A DNA stretch of 16,201 nt from Chlamydomonas sphaeroides (taxonomy: Eukaryota; Chlorophyta; Chlorophyceae; Chlamydomonadales; Chlamydomonadaceae). The notes under the pieces were generated by a model that worked only from the letters and a program-made list of their open reading frames with translations, was not told where the DNA came from and ran no database searches. This document shows positions 7,784-16,201 of this stretch, one piece after another. The stretch spans positions 1 to 16,201 of the forward strand of contig BDDC01000474.1 in the NCBI GenBank assembly GCA_001662425.1, written 5' to 3'. The position numbers and the translations under genes are program-made. Every line of letters begins with the position of its first letter. Within the stretch, counting starts at the first letter, position 1.

Positions 7784-10700
7784 CTACGCCTCTGCTCCGC
7801 TCAGCTCCGCCAGCAGCGCCTCCAGCTCCTGCGGCTCCACGCCCACGGCCTCAGCCGCGCCGCCGGCCCGCTGCACCGGCACCAGGCGGCCGGGGCGCGC
7901 CGAGGATGACGATGCCGCAGAGGAGGCGGAGGCGGAGGCAGAGGCCCGTGCCGCCAAGGAGCGGCGGCGGCGGTCCCAGGAGGCCACCTGGTCGGCGACG
8001 TCGGGCGGCGGCGGCACGGCGTTGACCCTGCCGCTAGCGGCGTTGGACAGCAGCGCTGCGAGGAGCGGTTGGGGGAGGGGGCAAGGGGATGGGGAAGGAG
8101 CGGGGTTGGCAGCGTGTTGGGCGGCAGCCGTGTGGGCAGGGGATGGGATGGAGGGGGGAATAGATGGGGCCAGGGCGCGTTCGTAGCGGGTGTGCAGGGG
8201 GCTGGGGTGGTGGGGTGCGTGGGCTGTGAGGTACGGCAGGCTTGCCGGGCGCGGACTGGCGCACTCACTTTGGCGGAAGCCGTAGCTGTTGTAGGAGCCA
8301 GTGCCGGCGGGCGCCTGAGAGGCGAGCACGCAGCCGACAGACACCCGGCTGCTGGGGTTTTGGGAGACCAGGTCCCAGTAGTCGGGGCCCTAGGGGTTGG
8401 CGGAGGGAGGAAGGAGGGATGGGGGCAGTCGGTAAGTACATGCGCCTCTCCTGCACCCTCCCTTCTGCTCTCTTGCCCCCTCCCTCACCGATCGCCCCTT
8501 CCTTTCCCCTAACCAGGAATGTCCAGAACAAAGCACATGCCGCCGCTCGACACGCCCTCCCTCAAAACACACACGCCTTTCCCCCTTGCCTCCCCGATCT
8601 CTTCCCCTGACCTCGCCCCTCACCAGGAACAGCTGGTCCAGCATGAAGCACTTGCCGTCGCCGCTCATCATGAAATAGGTGCAGTCCCTGTCGGGGAGGC
8701 AGGGAGGGGATAGTGAAGGGGTGAATGGTGGGGTTGGGAACGTGCGTGTGTTGTACGTGAGGAAGTCAAAAGTGCATGCGCAGCAACCCCCTCTTTCTCC
8801 CGGCGCCCGTTCTCCATGTACCTGTCGGCGTAGCACTCGCTGGCGCAGGAGGCGGCGCTGGAGGCGAAGGGGTAGTAGAGCAGACGCCCGGGCAGCACCG
8901 TGTTCTTGAGGCACATCCATGGACCTGGCGGGGAAGGAGAGGTGGACGTGCTGTCAGCTCCCAGACGTAGGGGGGCAGGCGACGAGGCGGTGTGCAGGAG
9001 CGGTGGCTGTTGTGCAACGCATTGCCACCAACAGCCCTCAAATCGACCTGGCTGCAATCATTCTAATACCTCAGGGGCCCCCGCGCCCGGTAATCCCGCG
9101 CATTGGCGAGCACGTGGCCAGACGACCAGCAAACCCCCACACCGCCGTAACGAGGTTGCGTGGCGCGACGCAGCCGACCCAAGCGTCCAAGAGGTGTCAA
9201 TCAAGCAGGAAGTCACGCATGCCACCCCGCACTGCCGCAAGCTGTACACAGCGCCCCCTACCGTTGTTGGGCCGCGCCAGGCAGGCCTGCTTCACAGCGG
9301 CGCTGTAGCCGTTGACGCCAGAGGGCCCACGGAAGGCGTTGGAGCGCAGGATGCAGACCTTGTTGGCCTCCACCCACAGCCCAACCTGACGAGGGTGGCG
9401 GAGGGGCGGGTTGCGATGGTGGCGAGCGAGTCGTGCGCCGCGAACAGCGATCGTGGAAGCGCGAGAGACAGACGGGGCGTGGAGCGGGGCATCATGATGG
9501 TGCCACGACACCAGGCGCTGCGCACACATGCCGTACACCCGTGCATGCCGTACGCCCAGGCGGGACACACATGCCGTACACATGGGCCGTACGCCTCACC
9601 TCGCAGCCGGTCGCTGCGACGCACGTCGCGCGGCACGCCGCCGCGCTGGCGACGTTCCCCACGCTGCGCATGGTGGTGCCGCTGATCTCAATGGCCTCGT
9701 GGCAGCCGTACACGTACTGCTGCTGCTCGTAGTCGTAGTCGTAGTCGTAGTCGGTGTCGACCCAGTCAAAGCCCGGCGAGGGTGAGGGCGAGGGCGAGGG
9801 GGAGCGCGTGGGGGAGGGCGAGCGCGCGGGGGAGGGGGAGGGGGACGGGGACGGCGAGGGGGAGGGGGAGGGAGATGGCGAGGGGGAGGGAGATGGCGAG
9901 GGCGAGGGGGATGGAGAGGGCGAGGGGGATGGAGAGGGCGAGGGGGATGGAGAGGGCGAGGGGGATGGAGAGGGCGAGGGCGACGGCGACCGCTGCGCGC
10001 CGGGCTCAGGGCACTCCGAGGGGTTGCTGGCGTAACGGCACACGTGCACGGTGACGCGGTTGTCGTTGTCGTACAGATCTACGTGGGGTGGGAGGGTTGG
10101 GCAGGTCAGCATCCCACCTTCAACACCCCACCTCAGCACTGCGGCGCCCTCCGGCTGCCATACCGCCAGGACTGATCTTCTTCGACTCGCGCGCTGGTAC
10201 ACGGACGCATGAGGATTCCCTCGCGCCCCCCGCGCACCTCCAGTCCACACCATCAGGCGGTAGGGCCGGACCTCGGTCTGGCTCCGCGCGGGCAGCGTGC
10301 CGATGATGGAGACCCGCGGGTCGCCGCGCGCGTTGAAGGAGTTGTCTGTGGGAGGCGCGGGCGGTGGGGGTCGGGGATGGCGACGGGGAAGAGAGGGTTT
10401 GGTGTTGGGTCGGGGCCCAAAGGGCAGTAGCGGCGCCTTATGGCCAACGCGTCGACAGCATGAAGCGGCGACAGGGCAGGCAGCTCCAGCATCACCATCC
10501 ATCGGCCCCGATGCGTTGCAGCCCGCAACCACTGCCCATGAGGTAACCCCTCCCCGGATCGTGCCCTCACCGATGTTCTTGTTCAGCTCGTGGATGTTCA
10601 CCTGAGGGGGAGGGCAGGGGACGGGGAGGGTAGGGAAAGCGGGGGAGCAGGCCTCGCGTGAAAACACACACGCGCACGGCGGCTGGGGTAGCGCATGCGC

Positions 10701-13700
10701 TCGCCGGCACCGCATAGCTGTTCGCATCGCGGTGTGCGTTGTTGCCGCGAGCCTGCCGCGAACTCGGACTGGAAGCGAACTTGTTGTTCATTGCGTCACG
10801 AAGTTTTATTTGTACGACGCGAAACAAAACGAGCGCGCAGCTGCTCGCACATCAGCGGCTATCTCACCTGGCGGTCGAACTGGTCGAACAGATCCTTGTC
10901 GCCGTTGGCCGCCCGGCGGAGGGCCAGGTACACGTTCCTGCCAGGGGCAGCGGGGGTGGGCAGGACGAGGTTTCAGGCGCATGAGACAGCCCAGCAACCT
11001 GCTTCCTGGTACCAGTAACACAGCCGCATGTGTGTTCGTAATAATCAACATATGCCCGACACACGACACCCTGGGGGATTGGCACATTAGCCGTGCGACA
11101 GGCAGGCAGGGATGCGGCCAAGAGCGGTGCGCCGGTGCGGGAGCGAAGTGTGTTCTCCCAGGCGTGTTTCGCCAAACATAGCACATCGATCAAGGACTAC
11201 ATGACACATGTTGACAGCTGCTTTGTCTCCTCACTTGGTGTAGGCGCCGCCCAGCCAGTCGGGCTGCAGCTTGAGGAACGCCGCATCGGGGCCCAGCCAG
11301 GTGGCGGGCAGCTGGAAGGTCTGTAGGAGGGGGCAGCACTCGCTCTGTTCAGGACACGCTTCGTCTAAGATAGTTAATGCCATAAATGCATCTACTTAGA
11401 TGGGTACTGTGTCACCGCACAGCCAGGTGACGGGCGGCTAGCCGGAAGGTCCGGGAGCCGGGAAGCAACCCGGGTCGCGTATCACATCACCTACCCGCAG
11501 CTCTCCCGCCGGCAGGTTGCCGCTGTTGAGCAGCGCAGCCTCCCGTGCCCAGCCCAGGCGCCACAGCTCGGGGGCACTAGGGCAGCTGTTGCCGTCACCC
11601 ATGCTGCGTGGGGGAGGGAGGGGGGAGAGCAGGGCGAGGCGGCAGGGCTGGGCGGGTCAATTGTGCTGGAGGGCAGGCGGGACGTCTCGGGTCACCTGCC
11701 AGCTGTGCCCACACACACGCCTACACACATGCAAGCGGCGGCTTCATCGCTTACCTGGTGCTCTTGTCGTCGTACTCGATGCCGTTCTTCCAGCCGTGGT
11801 AGATGCCGTAGTTGTGCAGCCTTCGTGGGGCGGGGGCGGAGGGGGAGGGGGTCAGGTTGGGTGTTATCAAGCATAAGCACAAGGGATGGGAGGCTGGGGA
11901 GCGTGCCAAACAAGCTGCCAGGCCGCGCCCCAGGCCGCGCCCCGGCCCCGGCCTCGGCCTCACCGGCTGCAGAGTACCCTCTGTCCCCAAATAACAGCCA
12001 TTTTTATCCATTGCTGATTAAATGCCTTTCGTAAACAAGGTAAACAAAAACAACTGCCTTCCAGGGCAAGATAAGGCACTCACAGCTCCTGCTGCACGGT
12101 GCCCTTGCGGAAGGCGCCCTGGTTGTCGGCGGTGTACCAGGTCTGGCTGCCGGGCAGCTCTGCCAGCCCCACCCAGCCGCAGGTGTCCGCCATGTTGGTG
12201 GGCAGCACGTAGGCAAAGTGGGTGAAGGCCGTCACGCCGCCTGGTTCGGCGGGAGAGGGGGAGGCAGGGAGAGGGTGTGTGTGACACCGAGGGTATGTCC
12301 GAGAGGGAACTGCTGTTGGTTTGTCGAGGGCAGCACGCACGGGTCACGAGGGCGGGAGGCTGCGCCGTCGCATGCGTGCTGCTTGCTGCCTGTTGCAGTC
12401 CAGGTCATTTTTGTGTGATCCGAGTCCCGCAGCAGCAGCCTGACAGGGACCGCCAAAGCCCCCGCCCACCCCCGCCTCACCTCGGCTCCGCACGGCGGCG
12501 TTGTTGCGGGCCACAGCCAGCGCCGCCTCCGCAATCACGTCCTCGTCGCAGTTGCGCGCGGCGTTGGTGCAGGCGATGGGCGCCGGAATGACCTGGCGGG
12601 GGAGGCGGGGCGGGGCCGGGGAGAAAAGGGGCCAGGCACGTTGGGTTCGTGCCGAGAGCAGCGCGCGTCGCAGCAAGCGGCGACGCGGTTGCCAACAGCA
12701 GCAGCAGCAAGCGGTGTGTATCTACCGAACGTTTTAGAGTCGCAACCCACCAGCGATTGGTCGCGCTCAATAACCATGGTCCCGTAGCTGCGGGGGGCGG
12801 CCGCGGGGCGGGGGAGCGAAGGGGGTTGGGGCAGGCAGCAGCCTGCGGCCCTACTCCCGCGGCCTCTCGCCCTCCCTCGCAGGCCGAGTCTCCTTCCCCT
12901 TCCCCCTTCTCCCCTCTTCCAAAACAAACACGCCCCTCTCCCCATCCCTTCCTTTCCCCCTCGCTCCCCCCACCTGCACTTCTCCATGTAGTCAACATAC
13001 GAGTCGCCGCCCGTCAGGAAGGAAGACTGCACGGCGCAACAGCGGTGACGGGAAGTTGTCAATGTCGCACAACTAGCTGGCAGCTTGGCGGGCTTCCGTC
13101 CGCAGCATTGGTTCGCACGACCACATGAACACACACACGCGTTGCATCCATGTTATCTCACATCACCACAGCAAACCTAGCGCTCACCTGTACCGCCGAC
13201 ACGCTCGCCCCCGCGCGGCTGCAGGTGCCGGTGAAGGACGTCACCATCACCAGCAGCCGGATGCGCACGTCCGTGGCGCGCACTGGGCCGGCAGCCATGG
13301 TCAGACGCAGCTTGCTGACCTGCGGGTGGGGAGGAGGGCGGCGGGGTCGTACAGCAAGCATAACACCACGCGGGTGCGGCTGACAGTGGGGGGACTCATG
13401 GGGTTGGTTGCAGCCTTGTGTGTTCCAGTGTTAGGTAGAATGGAACCCCACACGCTGCCAAGCACGCCCCGGGTAGAGTGGAGCGTCGGCCTTGTGTGTT
13501 CAGAACTAATAAAGGTCGGCGGTGGCGGTTACAGCGCGCCGTGCAGCCCTGTACGTGCCGCCGTAACACGCCACCGACGGCGAGCGTACCTCGGAGCAGA
13601 CGTTGGTCTTGGTGGGGTCCAGCTTGCAGGTCTGGAGGGCGGGGAGGGGGGTGGGGTCGGGAGGGAGGAGGGGTGCGGGAGTAAGGTGAGGAGGTGAGGA

Positions 13701-14521
13701 CACGCCCGGCGACGCTGCACGGCCCGCCAGCGCGGCCAGGCAGGGGCCTCGTGGTGCTCGAACAGCCCCCAGCACAAAAAACACATGGTGATGTGCTGCT
13801 AGGTACAACAACGACGTTGCTGGTGTGCTGCTAGTGCACCAACGACGACGTCGCTGTTGCTGTGGATGGGCTCACCAGGGCCACGCGGCTGCCGGGCGAC
13901 GCCGCGTCCATCGTGTCGTCGTACAGAGGCGCCCGCGGTAGGCGGTACACCGTGCCCGTGGTCGTGCGCAGCGTCCAGATCTCGGCCCTGTGTGTGTTCT
14001 TGTACACGATGCGGCCCTGTGGCAGGTGGGCAGGGGAAGGAGGAGGGGACGCGGGGAGAGGCGGAGGGCGATGTTTTGGGAGGGGTTTGAGGGAAAGGGG
14101 TGTGGGTGCTTGGGGTGCGATTGTGTCAGCTCGGCCACGGTCCTTGACCTCGCTACATTGGGGGGCGGCGGGTGGCGGCTTGCGGTACAGGCGTGTGTTG
14201 GGGGGGGGGAGGGCATGCAGGGAGGCGGGCAGCGCCATGGTGGGCTGTGGGTGTGGCGACCTCCTCCGCACCTCGAGGTTGATGCTGCGCGGTGGGGGCG
14301 GGGGCTTGGGCCTGGCCGGGGCCGCGCCGGCGCCTGCGTGGCCAGGGAGAGCGCTGTGGCATTAGCACGATAGCGGGAACTGGCAACATGATTGGGAAGC
14401 CGGGAGCGCGCTGGGGTGCAGCGGCGAGGCGCGACGCACCTACGACACAGAGCAGCATGATGGCCACGCCCGCGAGCGTTGTCATGGCCGTGGGGCGAGT
14501 ACACCCGCTGCGCCGTTCCAT
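7784..14521 (-). CDS. Gene A: secreted M11 (gametolysin/VMP-like) metalloprotease with Ser-Pro stalk and two PAN/Apple-like modules, 21 exons
   Basis: Complete spliced gene, 2451 nt, 816 residues. Order: signal peptide (hydrophobic MTTLAGVAIMLLCVV about residues 13-27), a short Pro-rich stretch (ARPKPPPPPR), prodomain-like segment 49-95 (IWTL..GTVYRLP), catalytic domain about 96-430 with FTHFAYVLP near 226, TCGW near 240, metal motif QELLHNYGIYHGW at 271-283 (ligands by family analogy Q271, H275, H281) and Met-turn-like SMGDG with M296. A Ser-Pro stalk follows (460-531), then an acidic DYDYDYDY/QQQ patch, two six-cysteine modules (555-624, 635-706) and an Ala/Ser-rich tail. M11 enzymes degrade Chlamydomonas cell-wall glycoproteins; an extracellular wall or matrix role is inferred. 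The first ATG (14521) is used; the in-frame ATG at 14485 would give a shorter, cleaner signal peptide. All exon phases agree and no internal stop remains. Closest described type: Volvox VMP proteases. Confidence 0.87.
8330..8913 (-). other. PAN/Apple-like module 2 of gene A (residues 635-706)
   Basis: Spread over exons 18, 19 and 20. Six cysteines: C635, C657, C661, C667, C678, C706. The core CASECYADRDCTYFMM with GKCFMLDQLF matches module 1 in cysteine order and almost in spacing (22-3-5-11-23 intervening residues in module 1, 21-3-5-10-27 here). This points to an internal duplication, although intron positions differ between the two modules. The remaining C-terminus (about 727-816) is Ala/Ser/Arg-rich with an acidic Leu-rich end and has no recognised domain. 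Confidence 0.65.
9279..9704 (-). other. PAN/Apple-like module 1 of gene A (residues 555-624)
   Basis: Encoded by the end of exon 16 and exon 17. Six cysteines: C555, C578, C582, C588, C600, C624. The core CRATCVAATGCE followed by NKVCILRSNAF is the CxxxC...C...C pattern of PAN/Apple domains, which bind proteins or carbohydrates. Assignment is by pattern only. The module follows a DYDYDYDY/QQQ acidic patch right after the Ser-Pro stalk, so it may dock the protease on matrix glycoproteins (inference). Confidence 0.65.
9774..9989 (-). repeat. Ser-Pro stalk of gene A, about 34 SP units, built partly from 18-bp tandem repeats
   Basis: Inside exon 16, 72 codons read almost only Ser-Pro, interrupted by one Ala-Arg and one Thr-Arg pair near the 3' end. 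At DNA level 9898-9969 is four identical 18-bp units, and 9862-9897 is two identical units of a second 18-bp type; each unit encodes three SP pairs. (SP)n tracts in Chlamydomonas wall proteins are hydroxylated and glycosylated and form stiff rods, so this is probably an extended spacer between protease and C-terminal modules. The identical copies suggest recent unit gain and likely length polymorphism. Confidence 0.9.
11295..11453. repeat. Copy of the exon 12 acceptor edge in gene A intron 11
   Basis: The start of exon 12 (11295-11323, plus strand AGCCAGGTGGCGGGCAGCT then GGAAGGTCTG) recurs at 11421-11453 as AGCCAGGTGACGGGCGGCT then a short insert and GGAAGGTCCG. Same type of exon-edge echo as in gene B. 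Confidence 0.55.
11755..12240 (-). other. Gene A catalytic core: QExxHxxGxxHG motif split by an intron
   Basis: Exon 9 (12084-12240) ends in ..TVQQE plus two bases of a Leu codon, and exon 10 (11755-11820) continues with LLHNYGIYHGW and IEYDDKST. Together they read QELLHNYGIYHGW, the metzincin-type zinc motif with Gln in place of the first His. The general-base Glu and the two later His are present. In described M11 proteins the first ligand is His in gametolysin and Gln in Volvox VMP1, which prefers copper. The metal used here cannot be read from sequence. Confidence 0.85.
13418..13438. repeat. 21-bp sequence shared by two non-equivalent introns
   Basis: The block beginning GTGTGTTCCAGTGTTAGGTA here (gene A, intron between exons 4 and 5) is identical over 21 bases to 1589-1609 (gene B intron 7). 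The two introns are not at matching positions. A shorter echo, CCTTGTGTGTTC, lies at 13414 and near 13491. Probably a piece of a dispersed repeat. Confidence 0.7.
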
Positions 14522-15814
14522 GCTGTTGGTTGCTGCTGTGGTAGTGAGGAAGAATGAAGCGGCAGGGCGCAGAAACGCAAGGGAAACGCGTTAGCACTGA
14601 CATGCGGCCGAACTATGAGATGCGGCTTTGAGTCGACGGTAATCTCCAGCTGCTTGCTGGCAGACCATGCAGCTCTTCTCGCCGAGGCCGTATGCTCCTG
14701 ACCCAAAACAAGGCATGCGCTGGGGGCCGTCGCCGTCGCAGAGTCCGGTATGGAGCATACGCAAGGTCGGCGTAAGGATGATGTAGCACGCCCTAGCCTC
14801 ACCGAGAAGGCCAGCAAGTGTCCACCTAGGATGTGTCCGCCCGAACTTGCAGCCTTAGTCGCACGGCGCTAGCTCAAGATAGACTTTAAATATACAACTG
14901 CAGCTTTTAAATGCAGAGAACGAATGCGACGCACCGAACTGGCTGCCCCTCTTTTCGGTCGCAAGGTTTGCAAGGTAAGCAGGGTAGGTTGTTGCTGCGT
15001 TGTTGTGAATGTGTAGCGATAATTCCTTCGAGTTGCACTGTATAAGATGGGCGCACAGTTACGGCGTCCGGCAGGGTACCCATGCTGGGTAGCTTCTCAG
15101 CGAACGGAGCACGGTTGACGACGCAGCCTGCGAGAAGCGGTCTGTCCCACTCCCGTCACGCTTTGTCACCTCTACTGCGTCCTTGTGCTTGTTTGTGTGG
15201 TCTTCATCCCTAGGCGGCCAGCAGGGATAACCCGGCCGTCGGCGGCCGACCGACGACGATCGACGCATGACCCTACCTTACCCCTACCTGACGGACATTC
15301 CACTCAATGCCGCCCGCCCACACTCAATCCGGAGCCACAAGCGCACACGCACGCCAGGTACCAACAGCATAGCATAGCTTTTAATGAGCAACGGAAGCGT
15401 GCTGCACGCGCCCCTCACTTTTGTGTAGCTTCTGGGAGCAGGCCGCCCGCCCGGTCACGTACGACAGCGAAACTTATCCTGGCTGCGGCCCAGTCGAACG
15501 TCGGTTACAACAAATACAGCCGCGACAGCTGGAGTTTACAGCCCACAAGGCGATTTCTGATGGCGCCAGGCGTCGGGTGCATTATGTCACAATGCCAAGC
15601 ATGCGGCCACGTCGGAACTGTCGGCCACGTCGGTCCGGGGGCCCGAGTCCTGTGGTCGGCGGCGTGTCCCATGAAGGCAGCTGCCAACCCCAGCTCCCCA
15701 AGCATCCCCAGCCACAGCAACAACCCCGCCATAGCAACAAGCAGCACACCTCACCTCCCGCTCGTCAGCCCTGCGGTCAGCCTCGGTCAGTCGTCGAAAG
15801 CCGCCTCGCCCGCC
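14522..15814. other. Upstream region of gene A, no gene seen
   Basis: 5' UTR and promoter side of gene A, with AT-richer parts at 14870-15050 that contain the TATA-like box. Small frames here (for example 15059-15268 minus, 69 residues) have no motif. A hairpin CGTCGG..CCGACG occurs near 15237-15258. TTACA at about 15504 and 15534 would be TGTAA on the minus strand and could mark the 3' end of another minus-strand gene to the right, but no coding exon supports this. Confidence 0.35.
14885..14894 (-). promoter_or_regulatory. TATA-like box upstream of gene A
   Basis: On the minus strand this reads TATATTTAAA, inside the most AT-rich stretch upstream of the gene, about 365 bases before the first ATG. 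It would imply a 5' UTR of roughly 300 nt or more. No other TATA-like element between it and the ATG is as good. The assignment rests only on composition and position. Confidence 0.35.
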
Positions 15815-15894
15815 CGCGCCTGGCCCCGCCCGCGCCTGGCCCCGCCCGCGCCTGGCCCCGCCCGAGCCTGGCCCCGACCGCGCCTGCCCCCGAC
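15815..15894. repeat. 16-bp tandem repeat, five copies
   Basis: The unit CGCGCCTGGCCCCGCC is present as three exact copies (15815-15862) and two variants (15863-15894). It lies in very GC-rich DNA and is translatable in several frames, which explains the long open frames here. No gene is inferred from it. Confidence 0.9.
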
Positions 15895-16021
15895 CGCGCG
15901 GCCGCAGCGCCCCGGGCGCCCGCACCCAAGCGTCCGCCTCGAGGCGCAATGGCAGCGCCGCAATGGGCGCCTCGCCATCCCCAAGCGGCTCCTTTCCCCC
16001 TTTAAAGCAGCGTCCTTCTCT

Positions 16022-16027
16022 TATATA
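16022..16027 (+). promoter_or_regulatory. Possible plus-strand TATA box at the right edge
   Basis: TATATA sits in GC-rich DNA, with a CTTTAAAG palindrome 20 bases upstream and an ATG at 16054 whose frame stays open to the window end (49 codons, Pro/Ala/Arg-rich). It could be the promoter of a gene running off to the right, divergent from gene A. The short TATA-to-ATG distance and low-complexity frame make this weak. Confidence 0.2.
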
Positions 16028-16201
16028 CATCGCTCTTGCGCTCACGCACCCAGGCATGCATTCGCAGCTAGCGGCCCACGGGCCACGGCTCCACCCAAAG
16101 GCGCGGCCGCCGCGCCGAGCGGGCCCGCACCCACCCCCATGCCCCCCTTGCCAAGCAGGCGACCGCGAGCCGCAGCGAGCCGCCGCCACCTTCGCCCGCC
16201 C

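Larger units (their letters stand above)
7784..14521 (-). other. Gene A exon map (hand-built splice model)
   Basis: Exons in transcription order, plus-strand coordinates: 14440-14521, 14272-14333, 13876-14016, 13590-13631, 13188-13319, 12974-13026, 12751-12787, 12481-12592, 12084-12240, 11755-11820, 11495-11603, 11235-11320, 10868-10937, 10571-10601, 10238-10345, 9600-10078, 9262-9385, 8822-8924, 8624-8687, 8269-8389, 7784-8055 (TAG stop). Every donor is GT (mostly GTGAG, GTGGG, GTGCG or GTA) and every acceptor is AG. Phases after exons 1-20 are 1,0,0,0,0,2,0,1,2,2,0,2,0,1,1,0,1,2,0,1. The smallest exons are 31, 37 and 42 nt. The model is supported by the unbroken reading frame, by residue-level agreement with gene B over the first 11 exons, and by G/C-ending codons. 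Least certain: exon 4 and the exact end of exon 1. Confidence 0.8.

Noticed and set aside
7635..8186. Plus-strand frame of 183 codons
   Set aside because: Antisense of gene A's last exon, whose frame joins exon 20 in phase and ends at a TAG.
9754..10054. Plus-strand frames rich in Glu-Gly or Arg-Ala
   Set aside because: They are the antisense of the Ser-Pro stalk; the minus-strand frame joins to the flanking exons in phase.
15421..16189. Long frames on both strands (plus 15421-16005, minus 15587-16189)
   Set aside because: They run through the 16-bp GC-rich tandem repeat; the minus frame lacks an ATG at its start and neither has a recognisable domain.

Overview
The window looks like nuclear DNA of a volvocine green alga (Chlamydomonas/Volvox relatives). 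It is very GC-rich, its genes have many short exons with GT..AG introns and almost exclusively G/C-ending codons, and its proteins carry serine-proline and proline-rich stretches typical of hydroxyproline-rich cell-wall glycoproteins. No bacterial-style genes, tRNA, rRNA or CRISPR array were seen.

The content is two paralogous genes in tandem, both on the minus strand. Gene A (14521 down to 7784) can be assembled by hand into 21 exons with consistent splice phases, giving a complete 816-residue secreted protein. Gene B (4362 down to the left edge) gives 11 exons and 355 residues before it leaves the window. Both are gametolysin-type metalloproteases (peptidase family M11). Each has a signal peptide, a short or long proline-rich segment, a prodomain and a catalytic domain whose zinc motif is QExxHxxGxxHGW instead of HExxHxxGxxH. 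Volvox extracellular-matrix protease VMP1 is known for this Gln-for-His change. Gene A continues into a stalk of about 34 Ser-Pro pairs and two cysteine-matched PAN/Apple-like modules. Gene B has instead a proline-rich exon of about 97 residues near its N-terminus.

The paralogs share eight intron positions and phases, while three introns are private to B and two to A. Several introns contain degraded copies of the edge of a neighbouring exon, including its splice site.

Between the genes (about 4363-7783) lie a probable 3' UTR of gene A, short tandem repeats, a frameshifted gene relic (about 5610-6180) with strong coding-type codon use, diverged direct repeats around it, a small MITE-like insertion with 8-bp target duplications, and the upstream region of gene B. 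To the right of gene A (14522-16201) is its upstream region with a TATA-like box, then a very GC-rich end with a 16-bp tandem repeat and a weak plus-strand promoter candidate.

Inferred role: both genes encode secreted cell-wall/extracellular-matrix proteases that differ in where the wall-anchoring, glycosylated module is placed.
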